In this document: positions 19,111 to 28,190 of the stretch, in pieces
Position numbering within the stretch: position 1 is the stretch's first letter
How the letters are laid out: the number at the start of each line of letters is the position of its first letter
Source of the DNA: an uncultured Collinsella sp.
Lineage (GTDB): Bacteria > Actinomycetota > Coriobacteriia > Coriobacteriales > Coriobacteriaceae
Length of the DNA stretch: 64,000 nucleotides
Reading direction: 5' to 3'
Assembly: GCA_958405565.1 (NCBI GenBank)
Contig: CATYEN010000008.1
Coordinates: forward strand, 1 to 64,000
The notes under the pieces: generated by a model
Database searches by the model: none
Told to the model about the DNA's origin: nothing
The model's input: the letters and a program-made list of their open reading frames with translations, nothing else
Program-made: the position numbers and the translations under genes

Positions 19111-20493
19111 ATGATCATTACTCTGTGTGGTGGCGGATCCACCTTTACCCCCGGCATCGTCAAGTCCATCGCCCTGCGCAAGGATGAGCTCGACGTTGAC
19201 GAGATTCGTCTGTACGACATCAACGAGGAGCGCCAGCGCAAGATCGGCGTGCTCGTGGACTGGATTTTGCACGAGGACCTCGGCCTGGACATCAAGCTCA
19301 CGGTGACCACCGACAAAAAGACGGCTTTTACTGACGCGAGCTTCGTGTTTGCCCAGATGCGCGTGGGCGGCTACGCCATGCGCGAGCAGGACGAGAAGAT
19401 TCCGCTGCGTCACGGCTGCGTGGGTCAGGAGACCTGCGGTTGCGGCGGCCTTGCCTACGGCATGCGCACCATCTTCCCCATGGTCGAGCTGATCGATGAC
19501 GTTGAGAAGTACGCCAAGAAGGACTACTGGATTCTCAACTACTCCAACCCTGCCGCCATCGTCTCCGAGGGCTGCCGTGTGCTGCGTCCCAATGCTCGCA
19601 TCATCAACATCTGCGACATGCCGATCGCGATCATCGACGTGGTTTGCGCCGCGCTCGATATCGACAAGAAGGATGTCGAGTACGATTACTTTGGCCTCAA
19701 CCACTTTGGCTGGTTCACCTCGATCCGCCACAAGGGCGAGGAGGTGCTCCCGCAGCTGCGCGAGTACATCAAGGAGCACCAGATCCTGCTGCCCGACTCC
19801 TACCTCAAGGGCATGGGCTCGCTCATGGCAAAGAAGCCCGAGGAGGCCACCGACGAGCACCCCGAGCAGAACCGCCACACCAAGGGCAGCTGGTACTACG
19901 TCTGGAAGGGCGAGTATGAGATCATGGAGTGCTTCCCGGAGTACCTGCCCAACACGTATCTGAACTACTACCTGCAGCAGAAGGAGTTCGTCGAGCACTC
20001 CAACCCCGAGCGCACCCGTGCGAATGAGGTTGAGGAGACGCGCGAGAAGAACCTCTTCGACGGCATCGATCACTACGAGAAGACGGGCGAGATCGACGAG
20101 AGCACGTTCTATGCGGGCAGCCACGGCGACTGGATTGCCGACCTGGCCATCGCTCTGAAGAACGACACCAAGCAGCGCTTCCTGGTCATCTGCGAGAACA
20201 AGGGCGCTATCCCCAACATGCCCTACGACGCTATGGTCGAGCTGCCTGCCTACATTGGCAAGAACGGCCCCGAGGTCATCAGCCGCGACAACATTCCGCT
20301 GTTCCAGCAGGGCCTCATGATGCAGCAGCTGAACTCCGAGAAGCTCGTGGTCGAGGCTACGATCGAGGGTTCGTACGAGAAGGCGCTCAAGGCCTTTACG
20401 CTCAACAAGACCGTGCCGTCGATGAAGGTCGCCAAGGAGGTTCTCGACGACATGATCGAGGCCAACAAGGGTTACTGGCCCGAGCTTAAGTAA
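19111..20493 (+). CDS. 6-phospho-alpha-glucosidase, glycoside hydrolase family 4
   Basis: 460 aa. GH4 enzymes use NAD+ and Mn2+ and an oxidation-elimination mechanism. Seen here: the dinucleotide site GGGSTFTP (residues 8-15), the metal ligand Cys 168 in CDMP (168-171) and the NHFGW motif with the second ligand. CDMP rather than CNVP is the established mark of the alpha-specific 6-phospho-glucosidases (MalH, GlvA, AglB) over the beta-specific ones. It cleaves the phosphorylated disaccharide imported by the IICB into glucose and glucose-6-phosphate. Translationally close to the permease (3-bp gap). Confidence 0.94.
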   Translation: MIITLCGGGSTFTPGIVKSIALRKDELDVDEIRLYDINEERQRKIGVLVDWILHEDLGLDIKLTVTTDKKTAFTDASFVFAQMRVGGYAMREQDEKIPLRHGCVGQETCGCGGLAYGMRTIFPMVELIDDVEKYAKKDYWILNYSNPAAIVSEGCRVLRPNARIINICDMPIAIIDVVCAALDIDKKDVEYDYFGLNHFGWFTSIRHKGEEVLPQLREYIKEHQILLPDSYLKGMGSLMAKKPEEATDEHPEQNRHTKGSWYYVWKGEYEIMECFPEYLPNTYLNYYLQQKEFVEHSNPERTRANEVEETREKNLFDGIDHYEKTGEIDESTFYAGSHGDWIADLAIALKNDTKQRFLVICENKGAIPNMPYDAMVELPAYIGKNGPEVISRDNIPLFQQGLMMQQLNSEKLVVEATIEGSYEKALKAFTLNKTVPSMKVAKEVLDDMIEANKGYWPELK

Positions 20494-20525
20494 AAGCAAC
20501 AGGGTCGCTGACAGCATGCCTGGAG

Positions 20526-20563
20526 CAATGCCCCGTCCACGTGATTGCGTGGGCGGGGCATTG
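20526..20563 (+). terminator. Terminator of the PTS operon
   Basis: Long stem CAATGCCCCG-CCACG / CGTGG-CGGGGCATTG with one internal mismatch, followed only by TCATTTGG. The weak T-run makes termination efficiency uncertain, but position after the last gene fits. Confidence 0.7.
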
Positions 20564-20749
20564 TCATTTGGTAACGCGTTTTATCAAATATGGCATTTAT
20601 CTGCGGTAATGTTCTATTTCACCGCCGAGGGTGACTTTTCATACCGCCTGCCGAACTGCGTGGAGACCTAACAACTTTTTAGGTCAGTGTTGTGCGTGTA
20701 GCAACTTCGCCCGGCCTCGCCTCCGGGCTGCCATGTGAGAGGGGATCTT

Positions 20750-22582
20750 ATGGCTCGACTGCACGTAATGGAACGCAGCCACGCTCAGGCCGTCATGGAC
20801 GACCTACATGATGCGCTTGGACGCCGTCTGGCGGTGAGTTCGCTCGCCCCGTGCCCCGTTGAGTTTACGGCGGCGCTCGTCAACCTGTGCTCCACCCAGA
20901 GCTGCGGCAAGTGCACGCCCTGCCGTGTGGGCCTGAGCGCGCTGAGCGATCTGCTCGCCGATGTGCTCGAGGGCCGCGCCGACGAGTCCACGCTCAATCT
21001 GATCGAGCGCACCGCCCGCACCATCTATCTTTCGAGCGACTGCGCCATCGGTTACGAGGCCGGTGCCATGGCGCTTACGGCTATCCGTGGCTTCCGTGAC
21101 GATTTTGAGCACCATATCCGCGAGCACTCCTGCGGCTTTGACCGCGAGGCCCGCGTCCCGTGCGTCTCGGGCTGCCCGGCGCACGTCGACATTCCCGGTT
21201 ACATTTCGCTCGTCGAGGCCGGCCGCTATGCCGATGCCGTCAAGGTCATCCGCAAGAACAACCCGCTGCCGCTCGTTTGCGGCCTGGTGTGCGAGCATCC
21301 CTGCGAGATGCACTGCCGTCGCGGCATGGTCGACGACCCCATGAACATCCTCGCCCTCAAGCGTTTTGCCGTCGAGCACAGTGACCTCAACGATTACAAG
21401 CCCAGCGTGGCTGACAACACTGGCGGGCGCATCGCCGTGATTGGCGGCGGTCCGGCTGGCCTTTCCTGTGCCTACTACCTGGCCGTGATGGGCCATAAGG
21501 TGACGATCTTTGAGCAGCGTTATCACCTGGGCGGCATGCTGCGCTATGGCATTCCCAGCTACCGTCTGCCGCGCGAGCGCCTGCAGGCCGAGATCGACTG
21601 GATCTTGAGCGCCGGCATCGACGTGGAACTCGACCACTCCGTCAACGGCGAGGAACTTGCCCGCCTGCGCGATGAGTTCGATGCCGTCTACCTGGCCATT
21701 GGCGCCCACAGCGATAAGAAGCTCGGCCTTCCGGGCGAAGAAGCGCCCGGCGTGGAGTCGGCCGTCAAGATGCTGCGTGCCATCGGCGACGATGAGCTAC
21801 CCGACCTGAGCGGCCAGCGCGTGTGCGTCATCGGCGGCGGCAATGTGGCCATGGACGTGGCGCGCTCTGCCGTGCGCTGCGGTGCCGAAAAGGTGAGCAT
21901 CGTCTACCGCCGTCGCATCTGCGACATGACGGCCCAGGATGCCGAGATTGCCGGCGCCCAGGCCGAGGGCTGCGAGGTGCTGGAACTCACGGCGCCGTTC
22001 GCCATCGAGACGGGCGAAGATGGTCGCGTGAGCGGCCTGCGCGTACAGCCGCAGATTATCGGCGAGCCCCGCCGCGGGCGCCCGGCCCCGCGTGCCGCCG
22101 CCACGTCCGAGCAGGTCATTCCCTGCGAGCGCGTGTTCGTGGCCATTGGTCAGGACATCGACTCCAAGCCGTTTGAGGACATGGGCATCGCCTGCAAGTG
22201 GGGCTGCGTGGTCACCGATTCGGATGGCGCCGTGCCCAACTTCGACGGTCTCTTTAGCGGCGGCGACTGCCAGACCGGTCCCGCCACCGTCATCCGGGCC
22301 ATCAACGCCGGCCGCGTGGCTTCGGCAAATATCGACCGCTACCTGGGCTTCGACCACAAGATCAAGCTCGATGTGGAACTGCCGACCGTGCAGTTTAAGG
22401 GCAAGCACGAGTGCGGCCGCTGCGAGCTGGGCGAGCGTGAGGCCGGCGAGCGCATCCACGATTGGAATCTGGTCGAGCAGGGCCTTACCGAGGAGGAGGC
22501 ACGCCAGGAGGCGAGCCGCTGCCTGCGTTGCGACCACTTTGGCTTTGGCGCGTTCCGCGGAGGGAGGAACCTGGAATGGTAG
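20750..22582 (+). CDS. NuoF-like/GltD-like flavin and NAD(P)-dependent oxidoreductase, hydrogenase partner
   Basis: 610 aa. Residues 40-115 match the C-terminal Fe-S domain of NuoF/HoxF-type subunits: CGKCTPC (Cys 52, 55, 58) plus Cys 98 for one [4Fe-4S]. From residue 135 it is GltD-like: CVSGCPAHVDIPGY and CGLVCEHPCEMHC for two clusters, an FAD site (VIGGGPAGLSCAYYL) and an NAD(P) site (VIGGGNVAMDVARS), ending in CGRCELGER and CLRCDHF. It should pass electrons between NAD(P)H and the hydrogenase whose start codon overlaps its end. Such pairs occur beside group A2-like [FeFe] hydrogenases (recalled from classification schemes). ATG 20750 follows GAGAGGGG. Confidence 0.85.
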   Translation: MARLHVMERSHAQAVMDDLHDALGRRLAVSSLAPCPVEFTAALVNLCSTQSCGKCTPCRVGLSALSDLLADVLEGRADESTLNLIERTARTIYLSSDCAIGYEAGAMALTAIRGFRDDFEHHIREHSCGFDREARVPCVSGCPAHVDIPGYISLVEAGRYADAVKVIRKNNPLPLVCGLVCEHPCEMHCRRGMVDDPMNILALKRFAVEHSDLNDYKPSVADNTGGRIAVIGGGPAGLSCAYYLAVMGHKVTIFEQRYHLGGMLRYGIPSYRLPRERLQAEIDWILSAGIDVELDHSVNGEELARLRDEFDAVYLAIGAHSDKKLGLPGEEAPGVESAVKMLRAIGDDELPDLSGQRVCVIGGGNVAMDVARSAVRCGAEKVSIVYRRRICDMTAQDAEIAGAQAEGCEVLELTAPFAIETGEDGRVSGLRVQPQIIGEPRRGRPAPRAAATSEQVIPCERVFVAIGQDIDSKPFEDMGIACKWGCVVTDSDGAVPNFDGLFSGGDCQTGPATVIRAINAGRVASANIDRYLGFDHKIKLDVELPTVQFKGKHECGRCELGEREAGERIHDWNLVEQGLTEEEARQEASRCLRCDHFGFGAFRGGRNLEW

Positions 22583-24387
22583 AGCTCAACAACCCCACTG
22601 TCAGCGACAACAGCGAAAACGGAGCGCACAACATGGTCAGGCTCATTATCGATAACTGCGAGGTCGTGGTGCCCGAGCACACCACGATCCTGGACGCGGC
22701 CAAGTCCGTCGGCATCCAGATTCCCACTCTGTGTTACCTGCGCGATCTAAACGAGATCGGCGGTTGCCGCGTGTGCGTGGTCGAGGTCGAGGGCTGCGAC
22801 CAGCTGGTTGCCGCCTGCAACAACTACGTGCTCGACGGTATGGTGGTCCACACTAACAGCCCCAAGGCCCGCGAGGCCCGTCGCACCAACGTGCAGCTGC
22901 TGCTGTCCCAGCACGACTCGCGCTGTACGAGCTGCGTGCGCAGCGGCAACTGCAACCTGCAGACCATCGCCAACGGCCTGGGCATCTTCTATCTGCCGTA
23001 CGAGCAGCACCTGGCGCGCGAGGGCTGGGACTTCGATTTCCCCATCATCCGCGATAACGACAAGTGCATCAAATGCATGCGCTGCATCAAGGTGTGTGAG
23101 AGCGTGCAGGGCTTAGGGATTTGGGACCTGACCAACCGCGCCACGCATACCGCCGTAGGCACCCGTGGGCGTGCGCCGATCGGCAAGACCGATTGTGTCG
23201 CGTGCGGTCAGTGCATCACGCATTGCCCGACGGGCGCCCTGCGCGAGCGCGACGATACCGAGACCGTGTTCGATGCTCTCGCCGATCCCGACAAGATCGT
23301 ACTGGTGCAGATCGCGCCGGCCGTGCGTAGCGCCTGGGGCGAGGAGCTCGGCATTCCGCGCGAGGAGGCTACCGTCGAGCGCCTGGCCTGCGCGCTGCGC
23401 CGCGTGGGCTTTGAGTACGTGTTCGACACCGACTTCTCGGCCGACCTCACCATTATGGAGGAGGGCTCCGAGCTGCTCGAGCGCCTGGGTAAGGCCGCCA
23501 AGGGCGAGGGCGACAGCCGCGGCTGGCCCATGTTCACGAGCTGCTGCCCGGGCTGGGTTCGCTTTGTGAAGGCGCGCTATCCGGAGTTTGTCGACAGCCT
23601 GTCCACGTCCAAGTCGCCGCAGCAGATGTTCGGCGCCATCGCCAAGACCTACTACGCCAAGGCGCTGGGCGTGGAGCCCGAGCGCCTGTTCGTGGTGTCC
23701 GTGATGCCGTGCACGGCCAAGAAGGCCGAGTGTGCGCTGCCGAGTATGGTGGGCGAGGGCGGTGCGCCCGACGTGGACGTTGCGCTGACGGTGCGCGAGA
23801 TGGTGCGCATGATCCGCGCGAACCACGTGAGCGTGGACACGCTGGTCGAGGAGCCGCTCGATACGCCGCTGGGCTTTGGCACGGGCGCGGGTGTGATCTT
23901 TGGCGCCACGGGCGGCGTGATGGAGGCCGCCGTGCGCTCGGCATATTACCTGGTGACGGGCAAGAACCCCGACGCCGACTTCTTCACCGACGTGCGCGGT
24001 CTGGACGGCTGGAAGGAAGCCGTGGCCGATATCGAGGGCACCAAGGTGCGTGTCGCCGTGGCACACGGGCTGGGCAATGCCGCCCGCCTGCTCGACGCGA
24101 TTCGCGACGGTCGCGTGAGCTATGACTTCGTTGAGGTCATGGCGTGCCCGGGCGGCTGCGTCGGTGGCGGCGGTCAGCCCATCCACGACGGCTGCGAGCT
24201 GGCAGCCGAGCGTGGCCAGGTACTGTGGGGCCTGGATGCCGCTGCGGATATTCGCTTCTCGCACGAGAATCCCGATGTCCAGGCATGCTACCGCGAGTTC
24301 TTGGGCGAGCCGCTCTCGCCGCTGGCCGAAGAGCTGCTGCATACCGACCATCACGCCTGGTCGATGCCTAATGAGGGGACGTGCTAG
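22576..24387 (+). CDS. hydA: [FeFe] hydrogenase, group A, catalytic subunit
   Basis: 603 aa. Domains: N-terminal [2Fe-2S] (CRVCVVEVEGC...C), His-Cys cluster (HDSRCTSCVRSGNC, 113-126), two [4Fe-4S] (CIKCMRCIKVC and CVACGQCITHCP), then the H-cluster domain with L1 TSCCPGW (321-327), L2 MPCTAKKAE (377-385) and L3 MACPGGCVGGGGQP (522-535), all four cluster cysteines intact. No signal peptide, so cytoplasmic. It evolves or oxidises H2 using electrons from the GltD-like partner. ATG 22576 overlaps the upstream stop by seven bases and follows AGGGAGGA; ATG 22633 is an alternative. HydE/F/G maturation genes are not in this window. Confidence 0.96.
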   Translation: MVELNNPTVSDNSENGAHNMVRLIIDNCEVVVPEHTTILDAAKSVGIQIPTLCYLRDLNEIGGCRVCVVEVEGCDQLVAACNNYVLDGMVVHTNSPKAREARRTNVQLLLSQHDSRCTSCVRSGNCNLQTIANGLGIFYLPYEQHLAREGWDFDFPIIRDNDKCIKCMRCIKVCESVQGLGIWDLTNRATHTAVGTRGRAPIGKTDCVACGQCITHCPTGALRERDDTETVFDALADPDKIVLVQIAPAVRSAWGEELGIPREEATVERLACALRRVGFEYVFDTDFSADLTIMEEGSELLERLGKAAKGEGDSRGWPMFTSCCPGWVRFVKARYPEFVDSLSTSKSPQQMFGAIAKTYYAKALGVEPERLFVVSVMPCTAKKAECALPSMVGEGGAPDVDVALTVREMVRMIRANHVSVDTLVEEPLDTPLGFGTGAGVIFGATGGVMEAAVRSAYYLVTGKNPDADFFTDVRGLDGWKEAVADIEGTKVRVAVAHGLGNAARLLDAIRDGRVSYDFVEVMACPGGCVGGGGQPIHDGCELAAERGQVLWGLDAAADIRFSHENPDVQACYREFLGEPLSPLAEELLHTDHHAWSMPNEGTC

Positions 24388-24389
24388 CG

Positions 24390-25445
24390 ATGCGCGCGTT
24401 TGATTTTGAGATGTCGCGCCGGGGGTTTGCCGCGGCGCTCGTCGCGGGCGCTCTGTCGCTTGCGCTCGCGGGCTGTGGCGGCGGGGCTGCCGGTGCCGGG
24501 TCCGCCGCGGGCTCGGCTGCCACGGACGGTGCCGGTGCTGCTGCAGAGCCGGTCGAGGTACACGTCGCCTCGCTCAAGGGACCGACCTCGATTGGCCTGG
24601 TGCAGTTTATGGACCAGGCCGCAAACGGCGAGACGGACAACGAGTTCGACTTTGCGATCAACACTGCCGCCGACGAGATCGTTCCCAAGGTCATTCAGGG
24701 TGATATCGACATTGCCCTGGTGCCAGCCAACGTGGCGAGCGTGCTCTACAACAAGACCGAGGGTGCGCTGCAGGTCATCGACATCAACACGCTGGGCGTG
24801 CTGAATGTTGTGACGGGCGACGCGAGTGTGACCTCGTTTGGCGATCTGGCGGGCCATACCGTCTATATGACGGGCAAGGGCACGACGCCGGAGTACGTCA
24901 TGAACTACCTGCTGGAGCGCGCGGGCCTGACCGGCCAGGTGGCGCTTGAGTTTAAGAGCGAGCCCACCGAGGTGCTGTCGGCGCTGCTTGCCGATCCGTC
25001 TGCCGTGGGCGTGCTGCCCGAGCCGTTCAAGACCGCTGCCATCGCAAAGAGCGAAGGCAAACTGTCGGCGCCGGTAAGTCTGACCGATGTGTGGGATGAG
25101 CTGGCGGGTGACACGGGCTCGCGCTTGCTGACGGGTGTGACCGTGGTGCGCCGAGCCTTTGCCGAGGAGCATCCCGAGGCCGTGGCGGAGTTCTTGAGCT
25201 GCCATGCGGCGAGCGTTAAGGCTGTCAATGCGGCGCCGGCAGACTGGGCGCAGGCTGTGGTCGATGCCGGCATCGTGGACAACGCCAAGATCGCCGAGAA
25301 GGCGATTCCCGGGTGCATGCTCGTGTGCCAGACGGGGAAGGATATGAAGGCGGCGCTCGGCGGGTACCTGCAGGTGCTGGCCGATGCGGATGCGAGCGCC
25401 GTGGGCGGCAAGCTCCCGGCTGACGATTTCTACTACATGGAGTAG
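24390..25445 (+). CDS. ABC-transporter substrate-binding lipoprotein, SsuA/NitT-like
   Basis: 351 aa. A Tat-like or Sec N-terminus (MSRRGFAAALVAGALSLALAGC) ends in a lipobox LAGC, then a Gly/Ala-rich tether, then a type-2 periplasmic-binding fold of the SsuA/TauA/ThiY sort (IALVPANVASVLYNKTEGALQ; GTTPEYVMNYLL). These bind sulfonates, nitrate, thiamine precursors and others; the ligand here is unknown. It starts three bases after the hydrogenase stop and is followed by its permease-ATPase gene, suggesting one operon of five products from 20750. Whether transport serves hydrogenase function is open. Confidence 0.88.
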   Translation: MRAFDFEMSRRGFAAALVAGALSLALAGCGGGAAGAGSAAGSAATDGAGAAAEPVEVHVASLKGPTSIGLVQFMDQAANGETDNEFDFAINTAADEIVPKVIQGDIDIALVPANVASVLYNKTEGALQVIDINTLGVLNVVTGDASVTSFGDLAGHTVYMTGKGTTPEYVMNYLLERAGLTGQVALEFKSEPTEVLSALLADPSAVGVLPEPFKTAAIAKSEGKLSAPVSLTDVWDELAGDTGSRLLTGVTVVRRAFAEEHPEAVAEFLSCHAASVKAVNAAPADWAQAVVDAGIVDNAKIAEKAIPGCMLVCQTGKDMKAALGGYLQVLADADASAVGGKLPADDFYYME

Positions 25446-25448
25446 CCC

Positions 25449-26825
25449 GTGCGTGCGTTTGCTCGACAAATGACAGAGCGTATGAAGGCGGCGGCGGCAG
25501 CAGGTGCCGTCGCCGCCTTTTGGCTTGCCGTGTGGATGCTGGTGGCGGCGCTGGTGGCGCAGCCGCTGATCTTGCCGGGGCCGGGCGCTGTTGCCTTGGC
25601 GCTGCTGCGCCTGGTGTGCGATGGCGGTACCTGGGCGATTTTGGCGGGCTCGGGCGCGCGGATACTGGGCGGGTTGGCGCTTGCCGCGGTGTGTGGTGGC
25701 GTGCTGGCGGGAGCCTCGGTGCGGTCGCGGACGTTTGCCCGCCTGGTGGCACCGGCGCTGTCGTTTGTAAAGGCGACGCCGGTCGCCTGCGTGGTGGTCC
25801 TGTTGCTTATCTGGCTGGGATCGGCGCGCGTGAGCATCGCGGCGGTTTTTTTGATGGCGCTGCCGGGCGTATATTTCTCACTGGTCGAGGGCTTGGCGCA
25901 GGTTGATAAGCCGCTGGAGCAGATGCTCCGCCTGCATGGCGTGCGGGGCTGGCGACTGTTTTGCGCCCACACCTGGCGTGAGGTGCTGCCGTTTGTGCTT
26001 TCGTGCGCGAAGGCGGTCATCGGCATGAGCTGGAAGGCCGGTGTAGCGGCGGAGCTCATCGGCATGGCGACGGGCACCGTGGGTGAGCGCATCTATCAGG
26101 CAAAGCTTTTGATTGAGACGGCAGATCTGCTGGCGTGGACCGTGTTGGTCGTGGCGGCATCGTGGGCATGTGAGCGCGTGCTAGTGTGGCTGCTGCGGGT
26201 TTCGGGGCCCGTGGCGTGGCGCGCGGCCGTGCGGGCGCATGGGCATGGATTGCGTGGGCGTGCGGGGGCTGCGAGCGATGGCACTTCAGCGGAGCTTGCG
26301 CTTGCCGTGGGCGATCGCGCGCCCTGGGCGCCGGCGCTGGATGGTCTGGTGCTCAACTTGCCCGCGGGTGGGCGTATCTGTGTGATGGGCGCTTCGGGCA
26401 TGGGCAAGTCGACGCTGCTTTCGTTGGCAGCGGGGGAGTGCGCGCCGTGCTCGATGGTGTTTCAGGATGCACGCTTGGTCGAGTCCGCCGCGGCGCTGGA
26501 TAACGTGCTAGTGTGCGCCGATGCACGCGTGGACGCCTCGAGTGCTGCGGCCCTGTTGCGCCTGCTGGTGCCGGGGGTCGATGTACATGCTCGCGTGGCC
26601 GAGCTTTCGGGCGGGCAGCGCCGTCGCGTCGAGATCGCTCGAGCCCTGCTGTGCCCGGGCGGCGCGGTGATTCTTGACGAGCCCTTTACCGGTTTAGATA
26701 CCGCTGCGCGCGACGCATGCGCCGAGGTCGTGCTCGACTTGCTCGACGGCCGTATGCTGCTGCTTGCATCGCACGATGTCGCCGACGCTCAGGCCCTCGA
26801 TATCTCGGACATCATCACGCTCTAA
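25449..26825 (+). CDS. Fused ABC importer permease and ATPase
   Basis: 458 aa. Residues 15-250 are a SsuC-like permease with five or six membrane helices and the EAA loop (EQMLRLHGVRGWRLFCAHTWREVLP). Residues 285-458 are a compact ABC ATPase with Walker A GASGMGKST (314-322), Q-loop (VFQDARL), signature LSGGQ (386-390), Walker B VILDEPF and switch His in LASHD. Importers of this class normally keep permease and ATPase on separate chains, so the fusion is unusual, and the ATPase half is about 60 residues shorter than usual. GTG 25449 follows GGAG and lies three bases after the lipoprotein stop. Confidence 0.88.
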   Translation: MRAFARQMTERMKAAAAAGAVAAFWLAVWMLVAALVAQPLILPGPGAVALALLRLVCDGGTWAILAGSGARILGGLALAAVCGGVLAGASVRSRTFARLVAPALSFVKATPVACVVVLLLIWLGSARVSIAAVFLMALPGVYFSLVEGLAQVDKPLEQMLRLHGVRGWRLFCAHTWREVLPFVLSCAKAVIGMSWKAGVAAELIGMATGTVGERIYQAKLLIETADLLAWTVLVVAASWACERVLVWLLRVSGPVAWRAAVRAHGHGLRGRAGAASDGTSAELALAVGDRAPWAPALDGLVLNLPAGGRICVMGASGMGKSTLLSLAAGECAPCSMVFQDARLVESAAALDNVLVCADARVDASSAAALLRLLVPGVDVHARVAELSGGQRRRVEIARALLCPGGAVILDEPFTGLDTAARDACAEVVLDLLDGRMLLLASHDVADAQALDISDIITL

Positions 26826-26897
26826 ATACCTACTCAGCAACAAAATGATTCGTTTTCCTCCGCCCCCATGGGGTCGGGTGTGCTATTCTATCTGCGG

Positions 26898-26926
26898 GGT
26901 AATACTTAGGAATACCAAGTAATACC
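26898..26926. promoter_or_regulatory. Candidate operator upstream of the RelB-like gene
   Basis: GGTAATACTT (26898-26907) and AAGTAATACC (26917-26926) form a 9/10 inverted repeat around a further AATACC. RelB-type ribbon-helix-helix proteins often bind such repeats and repress their own genes. A TATTCT at 26884-26889 could be the -10. Confidence 0.4.
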
Positions 26927-26948
26927 AACGCCGTAGAAACAAACTCCG

Positions 26949-27005
26949 GATGCGGGCCAATCGGGTTGCCTTCACAGCCCGTCGCCCAGCCGCGTGGCCC
27001 GCATC
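26949..27005 (+). other. Leader hairpin upstream of the RelB-like gene
   Basis: Exact 11-bp inverted repeat GATGCGGGCCA / TGGCCCGCATC enclosing 35 bp that contain further GGGTTG/CAGCCC pairing. It ends 35 bp before the start codon, so it would sit in the 5' leader. It matches no riboswitch I can name. Confidence 0.5.
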
Positions 27006-27040
27006 TATCCGCACCACCGCCGTTTCAAAAAGGAAGCGCC

Positions 27041-27244
27041 ATGGCAGAACACATGACCCCGGTTGTCGCGAAGGTCTTGCCCGAGGAAAAGGCGGCCTTC
27101 GCGGCGGCAACCCAGCTCGTGGGCACCACGCCGTCCAACGCCATCCGCATGTTTATCGCCGCGTTCAATCGCTGCGGCACCTTCCCGTTCGACATTTCGC
27201 CCAACGGGGCTTTTGGCGCTGCGCCCGATTCTCATCAACAATGA
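27041..27244 (+). CDS. RelB/DinJ-type antitoxin-like protein, 67 aa
   Basis: Small ribbon-helix-helix protein (VVAKVLPEEKAAFAAATQLVGTTPSNAIRMFIAAFNRCGTFPFDI pattern) like the DNA-binding half of RelB/DinJ antitoxins. ATG 27041 follows AAAAAGGAAG. It lacks the long C-terminal toxin-binding tail and no RelE/YafQ-type toxin gene follows; instead the CPBP protease gene begins 34 bp downstream. It may be an orphaned antitoxin acting as a small repressor of the protease gene, for which the repeat at 26898-26926 would be a natural target. Confidence 0.7.
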   Translation: MAEHMTPVVAKVLPEEKAAFAAATQLVGTTPSNAIRMFIAAFNRCGTFPFDISPNGAFGAAPDSHQQ

Positions 27245-27278
27245 CTGTCCCCAAGTGCCGGGTTTTGAGGAGGTTGGC

Positions 27279-28190
27279 ATGCTCAATGCGCTGGTTTGGG
27301 CGCTTGCCTGTTTTGGTGTCGTCGCTGCCGATATTGCCCTGAGCATTGTTTTGTTCTCCGCGCTGGACATCGTGTCGGCACTGACGGGTTTCCCGATCGA
27401 CAATCTCGATATTCAATGGTTTCAGGCCGCCGCTCAGACGGCGTCGTTTTTGATGGCGCTGCTGTGGTGGCGTTATCTGTGGCCCCGCTCCTTCATGGCG
27501 CGCCGGCAAGGTGAACGCCCGCTCGGCGGGGGAGCAAATGCTGCATGGAAGCGCATCGCATGCGTTGTCGTGATCGGCCTATCCATGCAGGTGGTCATTA
27601 GCTACCTATGCGACGGCGTGCTGTCGCTGCTGCCCGAGGTTGCGGCGGACTATAGCGAGCTCGTCGAGGAAACAGGCTTGGGCGATACCAACCTTCTTGC
27701 CGTCCTGACCACGGTGCTCGGCGCTCCGTTTTGCGAGGAGCTCCTGGTGCGCGGTATCATTTTTGAGTTCTCACTGCGTGCGTTTAATCCACAGTGCCGT
27801 CCGCTCTGGAAGCGCCGACGCCGCGCGAACGCGCAAGACAGCGCCATAGTGCCCTGGGCGGCCCCGAGTACCTGGGGTGTTGCCGCGGCAATCGTGCTGC
27901 AGGCGGCAATCTTCGGTTTTATGCACATGAACTGGGTGCAGGGCTGTTATGCAGGTGCCGCCGGCCTCATCTTTGGCTGGGTGCTCGTGACGACCGGAAA
28001 GCTCCGCTACACGATTCTGCTGCACTTTGCCTTTAACGCCGGGTCGTATCTCATGGGCCTGCTGTGGTTTGTGAACACGCCGCTCGACGTGATAATCACG
28101 GTCACCATAGCTGGCATAATCCTCGTGGAGACGATGCGCTCACTGCGCCACGCATGCGAGACGGGCATAGCGACAGCACCGCTGCCCTAG
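27279..28190 (+). CDS. CPBP-family intramembrane metalloprotease
   Basis: 303 aa, seven or eight predicted membrane helices. It has the family motifs FCEELLVRG (the EExxxR pair), FGFMHMNW (His) and LLHFAFNAGS (His and Asn), which form the membrane-buried active site in CAAX-protease/bacteriocin-processing homologues. Roles in the family include immunity to or processing of small peptides; none is specified here. ATG 27279 follows GAGGAGG. Its stop codon shares the palindrome CTAG with the stop of the convergent YgiQ gene. Confidence 0.9.
   Translation: MLNALVWALACFGVVAADIALSIVLFSALDIVSALTGFPIDNLDIQWFQAAAQTASFLMALLWWRYLWPRSFMARRQGERPLGGGANAAWKRIACVVVIGLSMQVVISYLCDGVLSLLPEVAADYSELVEETGLGDTNLLAVLTTVLGAPFCEELLVRGIIFEFSLRAFNPQCRPLWKRRRRANAQDSAIVPWAAPSTWGVAAAIVLQAAIFGFMHMNWVQGCYAGAAGLIFGWVLVTTGKLRYTILLHFAFNAGSYLMGLLWFVNTPLDVIITVTIAGIILVETMRSLRHACETGIATAPLP

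Noticed and set aside
17545..20517. 990-codon minus-strand open frame opposite the PTS permease and GH4 genes
   Set aside because: Shadow of two strongly supported plus-strand genes; such long antisense frames are common in GC-rich genes with third-position C, and the product is low-complexity.
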